Below are positions 36,515-45,342 of a stretch of DNA of 64,000 bases, in pieces; positions within the stretch are counted from its first letter, which is position 1; every line of letters begins with the position of its first letter. The notes under the pieces are model-generated. The model worked only from the letters and a program-made list of their open reading frames with translations. It ran no database searches and was not told the origin of the DNA. This DNA is from Bradyrhizobium vignae (GTDB lineage: Bacteria > Pseudomonadota > Alphaproteobacteria > Rhizobiales > Xanthobacteraceae): contig NZ_RDQF01000011.1 of the NCBI RefSeq assembly GCF_004114425.1, positions 1 through 64,000 on the forward strand. Direction: 5' to 3'. A program made the translations under genes and the position numbers.

Positions 36515-36799
36515 CTAATCCTCGCGTTCCGCCGATCGCGTCCGCCCAGCGAATGACCTCGACCGCGTCGCGAGCGGCTCCAGAGCCGCGAGCCTGACAG
36601 CCTCGGCCTCCCGCATCTCCTTGCGGACCTTGCGCGCATCGCGCATCGCCCGCTGGATGAAGGGATGTTGGGAGTCCTCGGCGAAGAACAGCACCACTTC
36701 GCAACTCGGACATTGCCTGGAATAGCCGTCCTGCAACCGCCCGGCGCGATCGCGAAACACGTTCTTGCACCGCGTGCACTGAATCTGGACCGAACTCAT
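36515..36799 (-). CDS. Zinc-ribbon protein with helical tail
   Basis: 94 residues with an N-terminal zinc ribbon made of CTRC and CPSC (residues 8-33) and a long charged helix (IQRAMRDARKVRKEMREAEA). The ribbon opens SVQIQCTRCKNVF, similar to zinc-finger/thioredoxin-like putative proteins. Function unknown. It is convergent with the NUDIX gene. Confidence 0.78.
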   Translation of the reverse strand: MSSVQIQCTRCKNVFRDRAGRLQDGYSRQCPSCEVVLFFAEDSQHPFIQRAMRDARKVRKEMREAEAVRLAALEPLATRSRSFAGRTRSAERED

Positions 36800-36939
36800 G
36801 CGCGGACAACAATGACTTTGAAAATGGATCGTCAACTGATCCGAAATATCTGAAGAAAGCTTGAATGCATTTGCGGCCGGACGCCGGCAGAACGCGCGCG
36901 GCCAACGGCAGAAGACCGGTTGGAACAGTCAGCCAGCCG

Positions 36940-37179
36940 CTATTGCCTGGCCACCATCGCGTCCAGGCAATGGTTGAGGAAGGCGGTGCGATCCCTGGGC
37001 AGTATCTTCTCGAGGTCCGCCTTCAGCGCGCATTCACGCTGGCGCAACTGCTCGGCCCGGCGCTTCTCGGCTGCCTCGCGATATTCGGGAGCAACCTTGT
37101 TGGGATCGACCAGCGTTTGTGCATGGGCGGGAGCCGTCGCAAGCAGCGCGATGGCGCCGATGAAAATGAATGGTTTCAA
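36940..37179 (-). CDS. Small secreted protein, TTG start
   Basis: 79 residues. The TTG start is preferred because GGAGG lies five bases upstream and it gives a clean signal peptide (MKPFIFIGAIALLATAPAHA). The mature part is charged and helical with two Cys (QRECALKADLEKIL, LNHCLDAMVARQ), which may form a disulfide across a helical hairpin. No family recognised. Confidence 0.7.
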   Translation of the reverse strand: MKPFIFIGAIALLATAPAHAQTLVDPNKVAPEYREAAEKRRAEQLRQRECALKADLEKILPRDRTAFLNHCLDAMVARQ

Positions 37180-37434
37180 ATGAGCCTCCGTCAAACGAGG
37201 TATCCTAGCGTGCCGCTTGCGCAAGCCCAAACCGGAAAGCGTGAGGTACCCCGTTCCCGATAGGTCGCGCCGGTGGACTTTCTGCCGGACCGCTTGGAAC
37301 GACTCTGCGCGTCGCGCGTAGATTCTTGGCTCCCGGCCCATCCCCAACCCCAAAAGCCCCCGGGCCGCGAGAAAACCTTCCCCATAAAGGTTGGCGACCT
37401 CAGGCCTTCGCACTGAGGTCGTTTGGCGTACGCG

Positions 37435-37450
37435 TGTGAACCAGTTCACA
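37435..37450 (+). promoter_or_regulatory. CRP/FNR-type palindrome TGTGA-N6-TCACA
   Basis: TGTGAACCAGTTCACA, a perfect match to the CRP/Vfr consensus and a full dyad. Its centre lies 41.5 bases before a start predicted at 37484 from the -10 candidate TATGGA (37472-37477), the class II activator position. A further 9-bp inverted repeat, CGACCTCAG/CTGAGGTCG, lies just upstream (37395-37421). Confidence 0.55.
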
Positions 37451-37483
37451 AGCGCGCGGCGAAACCTCTGCTATGGAGACGTC

Positions 37484-37545
37484 ATTGCTTAACCGCTTCA
37501 TTTTAAACGAACGCCCCAGCGTGGCTCCAAGCGCTGGGGCTTTTT
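37484..37545 (+). ncRNA. Candidate small RNA or leader ending in an intrinsic terminator
   Basis: About 62 nt from the predicted start to a strong intrinsic terminator: GCCCCAGCG/CGCTGGGGC (37513-37540) and five T residues. No convincing ORF feeds this terminator; it sits alone between the CRP-type site and the Mfd-like gene. It may be an independent small RNA or a prematurely terminated leader of the helicase gene downstream. Confidence 0.45.
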
Positions 37546-37651
37546 CGTGCCGGCTACTGCCGGGATCGCGATGGCGTCCCCGGACGTTGCCTGCGAGGGA
37601 TGCGTTCGCGGGGCAAATCCCATATGCATGGCGGCGAGCTGCCGATTCGAG

Positions 37652-40600
37652 ATGAAGGCGGCTCGCATTCAGTTTGCGACGGTTCAAGACCAGAAGCGGG
37701 TTCAAGTGAGGCTTTCCAAAAAGGCAGGGGTGGCCAAGAAGGCGCCAAAGAAGGGCAAAGGATCGCAGCGCGCCACGATCTCATCTTCGTCGCCCCTCGG
37801 CATGATGGCCCTTCATCTGCTTGCACAATGGAAGCAGTCTGGACGCAGTGGCATCGTCTTTCTCGCCGAGAGCGAGAACAGGGCGGAGCGGCTGGGCAGC
37901 GTGATTCACGCGCTCGACCCGTCCTGCGAGGTGCTGGTGTTTCCGCGATTGAACACGCTGCCGTTCGATCAGCTGGAGCCGTCGCACGAGCTCGCGGGGC
38001 GCAGAGCTTCCGTGCTGAGGCGCCTCGCAAGATCCAAGAAACCCCTGTTTCTGGTGTCGACCGCGGAAGCGGTGATGGAGCGCCTGCCGCCGCCGGCGAG
38101 CCTGTCGCGCCTGAGCCTGAGCTTGAAGGTGGGCGGCACGTTCTCCGAGCGGGACCTCGAGACTCGCCTCGCGGCTCTGGGATACGATCTCGACGACGAA
38201 CCGGATTATCCAGGCGGAGCGCTGTTCCACGGTCAGACCTTCGAGATATTTCCCGCGGGCGCACTGGGGCCGTTCCGGATCGAGCATTCGCAGCATGCGA
38301 TCAGACGGATCGTGGCGTTCGACCCGCATGAGCACAGGATCATCTTCGAGACCAGGGAGCTGCTCGTCGATCCCATGTCGGAGCGGCTCGGCCTTGCCGG
38401 CAAAGGCGGCAAGCGCGCGAGCCTGTTCGATTATTGCGCGGGTGCCAAATGGATCGCCGATGCAAGCGTCCCCTCGCACGCCGACGGATGGCTCGACACG
38501 ATCGAGGAGGCCGCGCCGCGCAGCGAGCGCCAGCGCGAATATCTCGGGCGGAGCGATTGGAAACGGCTCTCCAAGGGCATGAAGATGCTGCCGCGGACGG
38601 CGTCGTTCCAGCCCGTTCCGGAATTTTCGAAGCTGACGTCCTCCAGGAAGGCGCTGCGGGCCTTCGTCGAGGAGACACGCCGGGCCGGAGCGCGACTGAT
38701 CCTCATCGCCGCGCACGAGGACGATCTGCGCGTGATGGAGCGGATGAGCGGCATCAAGACGCCGCGCTGCGAGGACTGGGACGAGGCGACGCGCGGGCGG
38801 AACGGCGAGACGGCGCTGCTGGCCGATCTCGATGCAGGCTTCGTCTTGCCAGGAAAGAAGCCTGTGGTCGTGGTGACGGCGTCCGACGTGCTCGGCAGCC
38901 GCGCCCATCATCCGCAACCGATGGCGCGCGCCTGGAGCGCGGCCTTCGACCATGCCGACGTGCCCGAGCAGGGTACGGTGGTCGTCCATCTCCAGCGCGG
39001 CCTTGCCGTGCTCGACGGCTTGCAGACCGTCAACACCGGCGGCGGCGCCATGCGCGAGATGATCCGCCTGAAGTTCGCGGGCGAAAACGCGGTTCTGGTG
39101 CCGCCGCCCGATCTCGCCTTGATGTGGCCTTACGCGACCGAGCTCGGCAAGCTGGCGCTCGACAAGGCGGACGGCAGCACATGGTGGGCGCGTCGTACCG
39201 AAGCCGAGCGCGAGATCCAGATCGCCGGCAAGGTGCTCGCCAAGCACATCAGCCAACGCCGCCGGCGGCGCGGCGAAAAGCTGGTGCCGCCGGGATCGAC
39301 CTACGAGAAGTTCGTCGCGCGCTTCCCTTACTTCACGACGATCGACCAGGCCAAGGCGATCAACGACGTGCTGGACGATCTTGCATCCGGTCATCCGATG
39401 GACCGGGTGATCTGCGGCGACGTCGGTTTTGGCAAGACCGAGGTCGCGCTGCGGGCCGCGGCCGCGGTGGTGCTGTCGGGCAAGCAGGTGGCGATCGCGG
39501 TGCCGACGACGGTGTTGGCACGGCAGCATGTCGCGACGTTCCAGAAGCGCTTCGCGCCGTTCAGCATCGAGGTGGGCAACCTGTCGCGTGCGACCTCGGG
39601 CGCGGAGCTGCGGGAGACCAAGGAGGGACTGCGCCGCGGCCGGATCAAGGTCGTGATCGGCACCCAGGCGCTTACGGGGAAGGACGTGAAGTTCGACGAT
39701 CTCGGTCTCGTCATCATCGACGAGGAGCAGCATTTTGGCGCGGCGGAGAAAGCAAAGCTCGCCGGCCTCGCCAAGAACGTCCATGTGCTGATGATGAGCG
39801 CGACGCCGATCCCGCGGACGCTGGCCGCCGGCCTTGCCGGCTTCCGCGATCTCAGCGTGATCGCTTCGCCGCCAGTGCACCGGCTTCCGGTCGCAACCCG
39901 GATCGCGCCGCTGTCGGATGCGGCCATTGCCTCCGCGCTGCTGCGCGAGCAACGCCGCCACGGCCAGAGCTTTTTGATCTGTCCGCGCATCCAGGATCTC
40001 GATCCCATGCTGGCGCGGGTGCGAGCGGTGGCGCCTGACCTGCGCATCGTCTGTCTGCACGGCAAACTGCCCGCCGACGAGATCGACGATCGCATGATGA
40101 GCTTCGTCGAAGGCGATGCCGACGTCCTGCTCGCGACCAACATCGTCGAGAGCGGCCTCGACATTCCCCGCGCCAACACCATCGTGGTGTGCTGGCCGGA
40201 AAAGTTCGGCCTTGCCCAGCTGCACCAGCTGCGCGGACGCGTCGGCCGCGGCGGCATCCGCGCCTTCGCCCATCTCTTGACCGAGACGGAGTCCGGACAG
40301 TCCGAGAAGCGGCTCGCCGTGCTCGAGGAGTTCAGCCGGCCGGGCGCCGGCTTTGCCATCAGCGAGCGCGACCTCGATCTCAGGGGCGCAGGCGACCTGT
40401 TCTCGGAGCAGCAATCGGGCCATGTCCAGGTGTTCGGGCCCGTGCTCTACAGCCACCTCCTGAAAATGGCTTCGGAGAAGGCCGATGAGGAGCGCGCCGC
40501 GGTGTGGGTGCCCGACCTGAACCTGCCGGTCGGGGACATGCTCCCCGAGAGCTACGTGCAGTCCGAGCCCGTGCGGCTCGAGCTCTATGCGCGCGCCGCA

Positions 40601-40909
40601 CGATGCAGCAGCGAGGATGATCTCGACGATCTCGAGGAGGAAACCTCCCGCCGCTTCGGACCTTTGCCGAAGATCGCGCGCGACTTCTTCGCTGCGGCGA
40701 AGCTCAGGATCGAGTGCAAGCGACGCGGCATCATCCGGCTCGATGTCGGGCCTGAGGCCGCGGCTGCAACGTTCCTGCCGGGGCGCTTGCGGAAGTCGCG
40801 GGGCAAGTCACTGCAACGCGACGGCGATCGCGTCGTTCATCACAGCCCGATGCGCGATGCGCCATTCGAGCGGGTGGAGGAGTTGTTCGAGCTGCTGGAT
40901 GAGGGGTGA
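37652..40909 (+). CDS. Mfd-like transcription-repair coupling helicase paralogue
   Basis: About 1085 residues with the Mfd order of domains. A UvrB-like N-terminal module (SELLSRL-type HELAGRRASVLRRL, PALDYDL region) comes first. A CarD-like RNA-polymerase interaction region follows (PEQGTVVVHLQRGLAVLDGL), then a RecG-like motor with Walker A GDVGFGKTEVALRAA and box II DEEQHFG (classic Mfd has DEEHRFG). SATPIPRTL, QLRGRVGRGG and a TRCF C-terminal domain complete it. Relatives typically keep canonical mfd next to recG, so this is probably a second copy; recG lies at 61890 and the region beyond it is outside the window. The start is uncertain; the ATG at 37652 is the last before conserved sequence. 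Confidence 0.85.
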   Translation: MKAARIQFATVQDQKRVQVRLSKKAGVAKKAPKKGKGSQRATISSSSPLGMMALHLLAQWKQSGRSGIVFLAESENRAERLGSVIHALDPSCEVLVFPRLNTLPFDQLEPSHELAGRRASVLRRLARSKKPLFLVSTAEAVMERLPPPASLSRLSLSLKVGGTFSERDLETRLAALGYDLDDEPDYPGGALFHGQTFEIFPAGALGPFRIEHSQHAIRRIVAFDPHEHRIIFETRELLVDPMSERLGLAGKGGKRASLFDYCAGAKWIADASVPSHADGWLDTIEEAAPRSERQREYLGRSDWKRLSKGMKMLPRTASFQPVPEFSKLTSSRKALRAFVEETRRAGARLILIAAHEDDLRVMERMSGIKTPRCEDWDEATRGRNGETALLADLDAGFVLPGKKPVVVVTASDVLGSRAHHPQPMARAWSAAFDHADVPEQGTVVVHLQRGLAVLDGLQTVNTGGGAMREMIRLKFAGENAVLVPPPDLALMWPYATELGKLALDKADGSTWWARRTEAEREIQIAGKVLAKHISQRRRRRGEKLVPPGSTYEKFVARFPYFTTIDQAKAINDVLDDLASGHPMDRVICGDVGFGKTEVALRAAAAVVLSGKQVAIAVPTTVLARQHVATFQKRFAPFSIEVGNLSRATSGAELRETKEGLRRGRIKVVIGTQALTGKDVKFDDLGLVIIDEEQHFGAAEKAKLAGLAKNVHVLMMSATPIPRTLAAGLAGFRDLSVIASPPVHRLPVATRIAPLSDAAIASALLREQRRHGQSFLICPRIQDLDPMLARVRAVAPDLRIVCLHGKLPADEIDDRMMSFVEGDADVLLATNIVESGLDIPRANTIVVCWPEKFGLAQLHQLRGRVGRGGIRAFAHLLTETESGQSEKRLAVLEEFSRPGAGFAISERDLDLRGAGDLFSEQQSGHVQVFGPVLYSHLLKMASEKADEERAAVWVPDLNLPVGDMLPESYVQSEPVRLELYARAARCSSEDDLDDLEEETSRRFGPLPKIARDFFAAAKLRIECKRRGIIRLDVGPEAAAATFLPGRLRKSRGKSLQRDGDRVVHHSPMRDAPFERVEELFELLDEG

Positions 40910-41077
40910 GGGCGCCCGCGCCTTGGCGTCCTCCTTCGACAGCAGCCTGACGTCATCGCCAGCGCGGATCGCGCATCCGAGGTCGCTCACCGGCCGGGCC
41001 TTTTCAATTGCCAATTCGTGGCGGGAACCCTGTTCCACCGTTATAGTTAATGGGGGCTTGGCGCAGGAGATTGTCCG

Positions 41078-41701
41078 ATGTCCCATGCCATTCCTCCGGT
41101 CATTGTCGCGATTATCGCAAGCTCATGTTTGTTGGTCCTGGCGCAAGCAGGCGGCGCAAATGCCGGGTCCGCAGGGGCGGGCATGGGAACGGGGCCGAAT
41201 ACCGCTGGCGGGTCGGCACCTTCTGGAATGGGGACGAGTGCAGGCAATGCGGCTCCCTCAGCGCCCCCGGGGATGGGGACGAAAGATACCGGCACCGGCG
41301 GAAATCCGGGCACCAACAGCGAACCGGCCAATCCGAACGTTCAGCCCGCCACGCCCGCGAGGTCGCGGGCGGCAGCCCAGGCCGCGAGAAATGCCGGGGC
41401 TGGTCACGCCCAAAATGGCCTGCCCATCGGCGCCATTGGGAGCGGCACGAGCAATGAGGATCAACTGGCCACTGGCTCAACGTCCTCCCAAGACAGATTC
41501 CGGCCGGCGACACAGGCTCAAGGAAACACCGGTGCTGGTTCACACGGTCTGTCGGGGAGAGGCTCGAGTCTTTCGGATCAGATCAGTCACCGGCGAGCCG
41601 CACGAGCTGGAGACAAGGTGCTGGATGCCAAAGCGCAGGTCGAGCGACGAACGAATGTGTCGCCCAGACGCGGTTCGAGCCCGATAAAGCCAGGTCTATA
41701 G
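41078..41701 (+). CDS. Low-complexity secreted protein
   Basis: 207 residues. A signal-type segment (VIVAIIASSCLLVLAQAGG) precedes a Gly/Ser/Thr/Ala/Pro-rich mature chain with repeats of GMGT (GAGMGTGPN, SGMGTSAG, PGMGTKDT). The C-terminal third is basic. Such composition suggests a disordered surface or periplasmic protein. It has no family I recognise. It ends just before a fragment of the Mfd-like gene, so it may sit inside a broken duplication. Confidence 0.6.
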   Translation: MSHAIPPVIVAIIASSCLLVLAQAGGANAGSAGAGMGTGPNTAGGSAPSGMGTSAGNAAPSAPPGMGTKDTGTGGNPGTNSEPANPNVQPATPARSRAAAQAARNAGAGHAQNGLPIGAIGSGTSNEDQLATGSTSSQDRFRPATQAQGNTGAGSHGLSGRGSSLSDQISHRRAARAGDKVLDAKAQVERRTNVSPRRGSSPIKPGL

Positions 41702-41703
41702 TC

Positions 41704-41817
41704 TGCGAGCGAAGGGCAAAGGATCGGCAATGGATCGTCGCGCTCAACCACAGCCCGATGCGGGAGGCGTGGTTGGAGCGTGTGGAGGAGTTGTTCGAGC
41801 TGCTGGATGAGGGGTAG
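41704..41817 (+). pseudogene. Orphan 3' end of an Mfd-like gene
   Basis: In frame this reads ...NHSPMREAWLERVEELFELL then DEG and a stop, matching the last residues of the complete Mfd-like gene (HHSPMRDAPFERVEELFELL). The last 34 bases (41782-41815) are identical to 40874-40907. No upstream part of the gene is present. It is a remnant of a former tandem copy, or a duplicated end. Confidence 0.8.
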
Positions 41818-42298
41818 GACGCATCAAAAATGCGAGAACAACCCCATGCACAGTAGCTAAGTGCTTCTGCCATAATGTCTTCTGCATCGCGCAAAAGGTG
41901 GTCGCGATCGCTGCACCGGGCCGACACAGCTGTCGGTCTGTGATCAGGATGGGCCCAACGGCGCATGCCGCATTCTCTGGCCCCGGAGTTCCAGCACACA
42001 GCAATTGCACCGTCGGGCAAAACAGGGGTATTCTGCCAGCTTCGGAAAATCCGTTTCGAGGCGTGCGCAGGCCGGGGCGACTGCACCCATCAGGGTAGCT
42101 TCCCGGCTGTCTTCGTCCCTGCATCGCATCGACCCCGTAATCGGCCGGGGTCGCTGAGCCGTCGGCCAGCAGCGTCGCTAACGTGAAATTAATCCGAAAT
42201 GCTCACAATTTTAGGCAGTTGGAGTTGGGTGCTGCGTACAAGGACTCGTCGCGAGGACGTTCCAGGGGCGGCTTCCTGTTGCTCGCTCACTGGGGTCA
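41818..42298. other. Gene-free stretch
   Basis: About 480 bases with short, mutually overlapping ORFs in several frames but none with a ribosome site and coding-like composition. It probably holds decayed sequence and the promoter of the gene at 42299. Confidence 0.5.
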
Positions 42299-42967
42299 AT
42301 GCACGTGACCACGACCTTCGAAACGCAAAGCTTCGCCGAAGAACTCGACGCGGTAGCACTTGCTGCCGCCGCAGCAGCGCACGAGCCCCCGGCCCTGGAG
42401 GCTCCAGCACCGATCAAGCGCTACAGGCGGAAATCGGTCTTGGCACTCTCGGTATGTGCCCTGGCCATCAACGGCGCCGCGGCCATCTATACGTTGCCGC
42501 CCGATTTGCCGCCGCTGAATGTCAGCAGCCTGGCTGAGCTGCTTCCACGCCGCGAAGCGCCCGCGCCGAAGCCGGATCCGGTTGTCGCCGCCTTGAAGGA
42601 GATCCAGTCGGCCCAGCAGCAACACACGGCATCGCTGCAGGAGAACAATCAGGCCTTGCAGCAAAATGCAGCTCTGATGCAGCAGGATTCGATGGTGCTG
42701 CTGTCCCTGCGACAGAGCATCACGGACGAGCGGGTCGATGTGAAGAAGATATCTTCGCAGCTGTCCACGCTGATCGCGAAGGTCGACTCGCTGCAAAACG
42801 CAATGATGTCGGACGTCACGTCCTCCATTCGACGAGCGAATGCCCGCTATGGATTGTCCGCGGCAATGCGGAAGCGCTTGGCTCGGGAGTCCAAGCCCGT
42901 AGGGCCCATTTCGGTCGGCGGAGCCCCGCTGAGTGTGCCGGCTGCGACGTCAGCTCCGGAGAGCTGA
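42299..42967 (+). CDS. Membrane-anchored coiled-coil protein
   Basis: 222 residues. An Ala/Pro-rich N-terminal segment is followed by one TM helix at about 45-65 (SVLALSVCALAINGAAAIYT). A long coiled coil rich in Gln lies at roughly 95-175 (EIQSAQQQHTASLQENNQAL). The C-terminal tail is basic then Pro/Ala-rich and ends in SVPAATSAPES. It looks like a periplasm-facing structural or sensor-type protein; no family recognised. A copy of its 3' end occurs at 45343. Confidence 0.65.
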   Translation: MHVTTTFETQSFAEELDAVALAAAAAAHEPPALEAPAPIKRYRRKSVLALSVCALAINGAAAIYTLPPDLPPLNVSSLAELLPRREAPAPKPDPVVAALKEIQSAQQQHTASLQENNQALQQNAALMQQDSMVLLSLRQSITDERVDVKKISSQLSTLIAKVDSLQNAMMSDVTSSIRRANARYGLSAAMRKRLARESKPVGPISVGGAPLSVPAATSAPES

Positions 42968-43555
42968 GGCGCGGGCTCGGCTGCCTCTCCACCAGTGAGG
43001 CAGGCTAATCGCATTTGAACCTTCATCGGAAGTCGTGATGCCCGGGCTCGTCGCGCCTGCGCGGCCGAAGCCGTTTCGGCGAGGCGAAGGCCTGGCCATC
43101 CACGTTCTTGTGCTGCATGGCAAGGCGCGGATGACCGGGACAAGCCCGGCCATGACGATGTGGAGACTATCCTGCCCAAGCGGCGGCTGTCTCGCTCCGG
43201 CAAGCATTTTGAGGCGCGAGCAGGGCGCGGCAGAGTGTGCTCTTGAACCGCATCTCCCCAAGATCGACTCGTTGTCTCCGATCCAGAACACAAAATTGCT
43301 GCCGTCTGAATCGCATGCGTGAATGCGAAAGCGACATCTTCGTCAGCGACGAACCGCTTCATAGCGCCTCGCGATAACTATCGATCCGTTTCATCTCGGA
43401 TTGCTGATCGACGTTCTGGCGGGCTTAGAAGAATACTGACCCACCTACTGAACGCCAGTGTCCGCGCGGTGGCGTTGCAAGCTTGCAAGTACAAATGCGT
43501 CCGCAAGGCGCGCTCCACGGGGACTGTCCGGGAGGACCACGCTGCTCCACGACGC
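42968..43555. other. Gene-free stretch holding an imperfect repeat
   Basis: The first 190 bases (about 43026-43165) contain an imperfect palindromic element with GCCCGGGC, GTGCTGCATGGCAAGGCGCGG and CCGGGACAAGCCCGG, of the style of other Bradyrhizobium intergenic repeats (family D). The rest shows no recognisable gene. Confidence 0.5.
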
Positions 43556-43717
43556 CTACCCCAGCGGAATGCTGTCGACGCGCAGACAGGGGCGGCACTG
43601 GAAGGCGTGTACCGCGGGCAGATCGAGGATGGCGGGAAGCGTGGCCAGGAACGTCATCGGCCGTCTGCACTTGCAGCAGATCAGAACGGGCGGCCCGTCT
43701 TGCGCTGTACCGATCAT
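43556..43717 (-). CDS. Small zinc-ribbon protein
   Basis: 53 residues as drawn (MIGTAQDGPPVLICCKCRRP at the start), or 71 from an ATG 54 bases upstream. CCKC and CRPC pairs flank the phrase MTFLATLPAILDLPAVHAFQ, the layout of very common small Bradyrhizobium zinc-ribbon proteins. Function unknown; the start is uncertain. Confidence 0.65.
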   Translation of the reverse strand: MIGTAQDGPPVLICCKCRRPMTFLATLPAILDLPAVHAFQCRPCLRVDSIPLG

Positions 43718-43892
43718 CGCCAAAGTGCCCAGGGGGTAGGGCACACTACGCGGATGCTGCGGGCAGTTCATCTCGGGGGGACTACGGTGCTCTATCGGAA
43801 TCTGCCGCTCTTTTGCGACGAAGGGGGTTGAGGATTGGCAGGAAAACCGATCGGATCGCGGCCGCGCTGCAATGTCACCCTAATCAAGAGCG

Positions 43893-44057
43893 TCAATTGT
43901 TGGGCCTTAACCTCCAGCCGTAGTCCTGATGTGAAATCGCGGCGGTGATGTCGGCCTCTTTGTCCGCTGAGAGGCGCCAGGCTGCCACTCCGAAGCACAA
44001 GGTCAAGACCAGGGCTGTCGCAAGCAGAAGCATCGAGACGAAATGGCTCACGCGCAT
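43893..44057 (-). CDS. Small single-TM protein
   Basis: 54 residues. The start MRVSHFVSMLLLATALVLTL is followed by one TM helix to about residue 27 and then a short charged tail ending GWRLRPNN. No family recognised. Coding support comes from the strong hydrophobic helix and plausible topology. Confidence 0.5.
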   Translation of the reverse strand: MRVSHFVSMLLLATALVLTLCFGVAAWRLSADKEADITAAISHQDYGWRLRPNN

Positions 44058-44150
44058 CACCCGCAGTTTGAAACTACGAGAGAGCGAACACGAGTTGCCG
44101 ATTCGGAAAATACAGACGCGCTGACCTAAAGGCCTGATTTCCACATCCGT

Positions 44151-44312
44151 TCACACAGGACCAAAGGCGCTCACGATCCCGATCGTGATCGGGACCAGCG
44201 CGACGATTGTCCATAAGGCTGGCGAGCTGGAGGATAAGCCGGCGAAAAAGATCAGGAGACCGAAGCCGACGAGGGCCGCCGAGATGGCATAGGCGAGTGC
44301 TTTTTCCATCAT
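44151..44312 (-). CDS. Small two-TM membrane protein
   Basis: 53 residues, MMEKALAYAISAALVGFGLL at the start, with two TM helices and a short Ser-rich turn (GLSSSSPALW). This composition recurs in small Bradyrhizobium membrane proteins. The two adjacent small genes at 43893 and 44151 lie on the same strand. Function unknown. Confidence 0.65.
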   Translation of the reverse strand: MMEKALAYAISAALVGFGLLIFFAGLSSSSPALWTIVALVPITIGIVSAFGPV

Positions 44313-44477
44313 TCGATCCACGAGGAATACGGGATGGATTGCGCCTGTAGGACTCACCGCGGGTCGAAACGTTCCTGTGCTTATATTTGAGCCGCATCTG
44401 CGGCTCCGAAAGCTGGAGACACGAAATCAGCTGGCGTCCGCGCTCACCTGGCCCGCTGGATTAGCGGCGGCACGCTT

Positions 44478-44668
44478 TTAGGCCGACGGGGCAGTCCCGG
44501 TCTTCCGCTCAAGCATCGCCATTTCAACATGGTCAGCCAGGACCGTGAGGTGGCACGCAAGCCGGTCGAACACTTCGCGCTTGGCGGGATCTGTTGCCAA
44601 ATCGCGGATCAGGGCGCATTCAGCGGCATCGTTCCGAAGTTCTCAAGCTGGGCCAGATAATCCTTCAT
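44478..44668 (-). pseudogene. Small conserved-type gene with a one-base deletion
   Basis: The reading starts MKDYLAQLENF behind GGAG and then stops early in that frame. Restoring one C near 44634 (TTC-CGG rather than TTC-GG) gives a continuous 63-residue helical protein: NDAAECALIRDLATDPAKRE, VFDRLACHLTVLADHVEMAM. This is the typical composition of a family of short charged proteins in Bradyrhizobium. As read, the frame is broken. Confidence 0.6.
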
Positions 44669-45040
44669 CGGTAACTGGCTCCGTCCCCCGCAAGCGGAAC
44701 TGTACAACCAATGTCCGAAAGCGAACAGAAGCGATTGCCGATTTTTCCTAGTCTTTCGAGGCTTTGGCCTTTCCCAAAGGCCCAAGCACCTCCAGCGGCC
44801 CCGGCCTCCACACCCCAAATGCCCCCACGGTCGGGGCCGTCATTGGCGATAGCCCGACCCATCGATCGTATCCCGTAAAGCTGGCCCTCTAAGCGTTCGC
44901 GACATTGGGGTCGGTGAGCCGTTTTGCAGCGCAGGCCGCTGCGACCCCTGGACAGCACTTCCAAGCAGGAACTGTACCCTCGCCAGCGCGTTTTCTCGCT
45001 TGCATGGTTTTCCCGGTCGGTCGGGCCTTGGGGGGCGTCA

Positions 45041-45280
45041 ATGGGCACTTGTGATCGCACCGCTGTCCTAAAGCAGCGTGGGGACGAGCTGGCTTTCGGT
45101 CGTTCCGAGCTTGAAGATTTGCGCTCCCGCGTGATCGCGGCCGAGCAAATGCAAGAGCGGCAAAGGCTCGACGGCAAACCGGCCGCAGCAATTCGCAGGA
45201 GTGCGAAGTCCAAATCGTCATCGGCAAATCCCGATCGGCCAAAGAAGCGCTTGGCGCGGCCGCCGAACGTCGGACAATGA
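45041..45280 (+). CDS. Possible small charged protein
   Basis: 79 residues, with a helical charged part (LKQRGDELAFGRSELEDLRS) and a basic C-terminal tail. The ATG lacks a clear ribosome site. Kept only because the composition differs from shadow frames nearby; it may be non-coding. Confidence 0.25.
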   Translation: MGTCDRTAVLKQRGDELAFGRSELEDLRSRVIAAEQMQERQRLDGKPAAAIRRSAKSKSSSANPDRPKKRLARPPNVGQ

Positions 45281-45342
45281 CGTCCGGTCAAGAGTAGGCA
45301 ATTTCGTCGGCGTTCGAGCGTGGCCGAAAGACTCAACTGGGA

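Noticed and set aside
37781..40456. 891-codon frame antisense to the Mfd-like gene
   Set aside because: Mirror of a certain helicase gene; no domain or ribosome site.
41022..41040. GGAAC-cct-GTTCC dyad upstream of the low-complexity gene
   Set aside because: Too short and common; inverted rather than direct, so not a LexA box.
40808..41086. Possible small minus-strand gene overlapping the end of the Mfd-like gene
   Set aside because: Its middle looks protein-like, but the last third is antisense to conserved Mfd sequence and there is no ribosome site.
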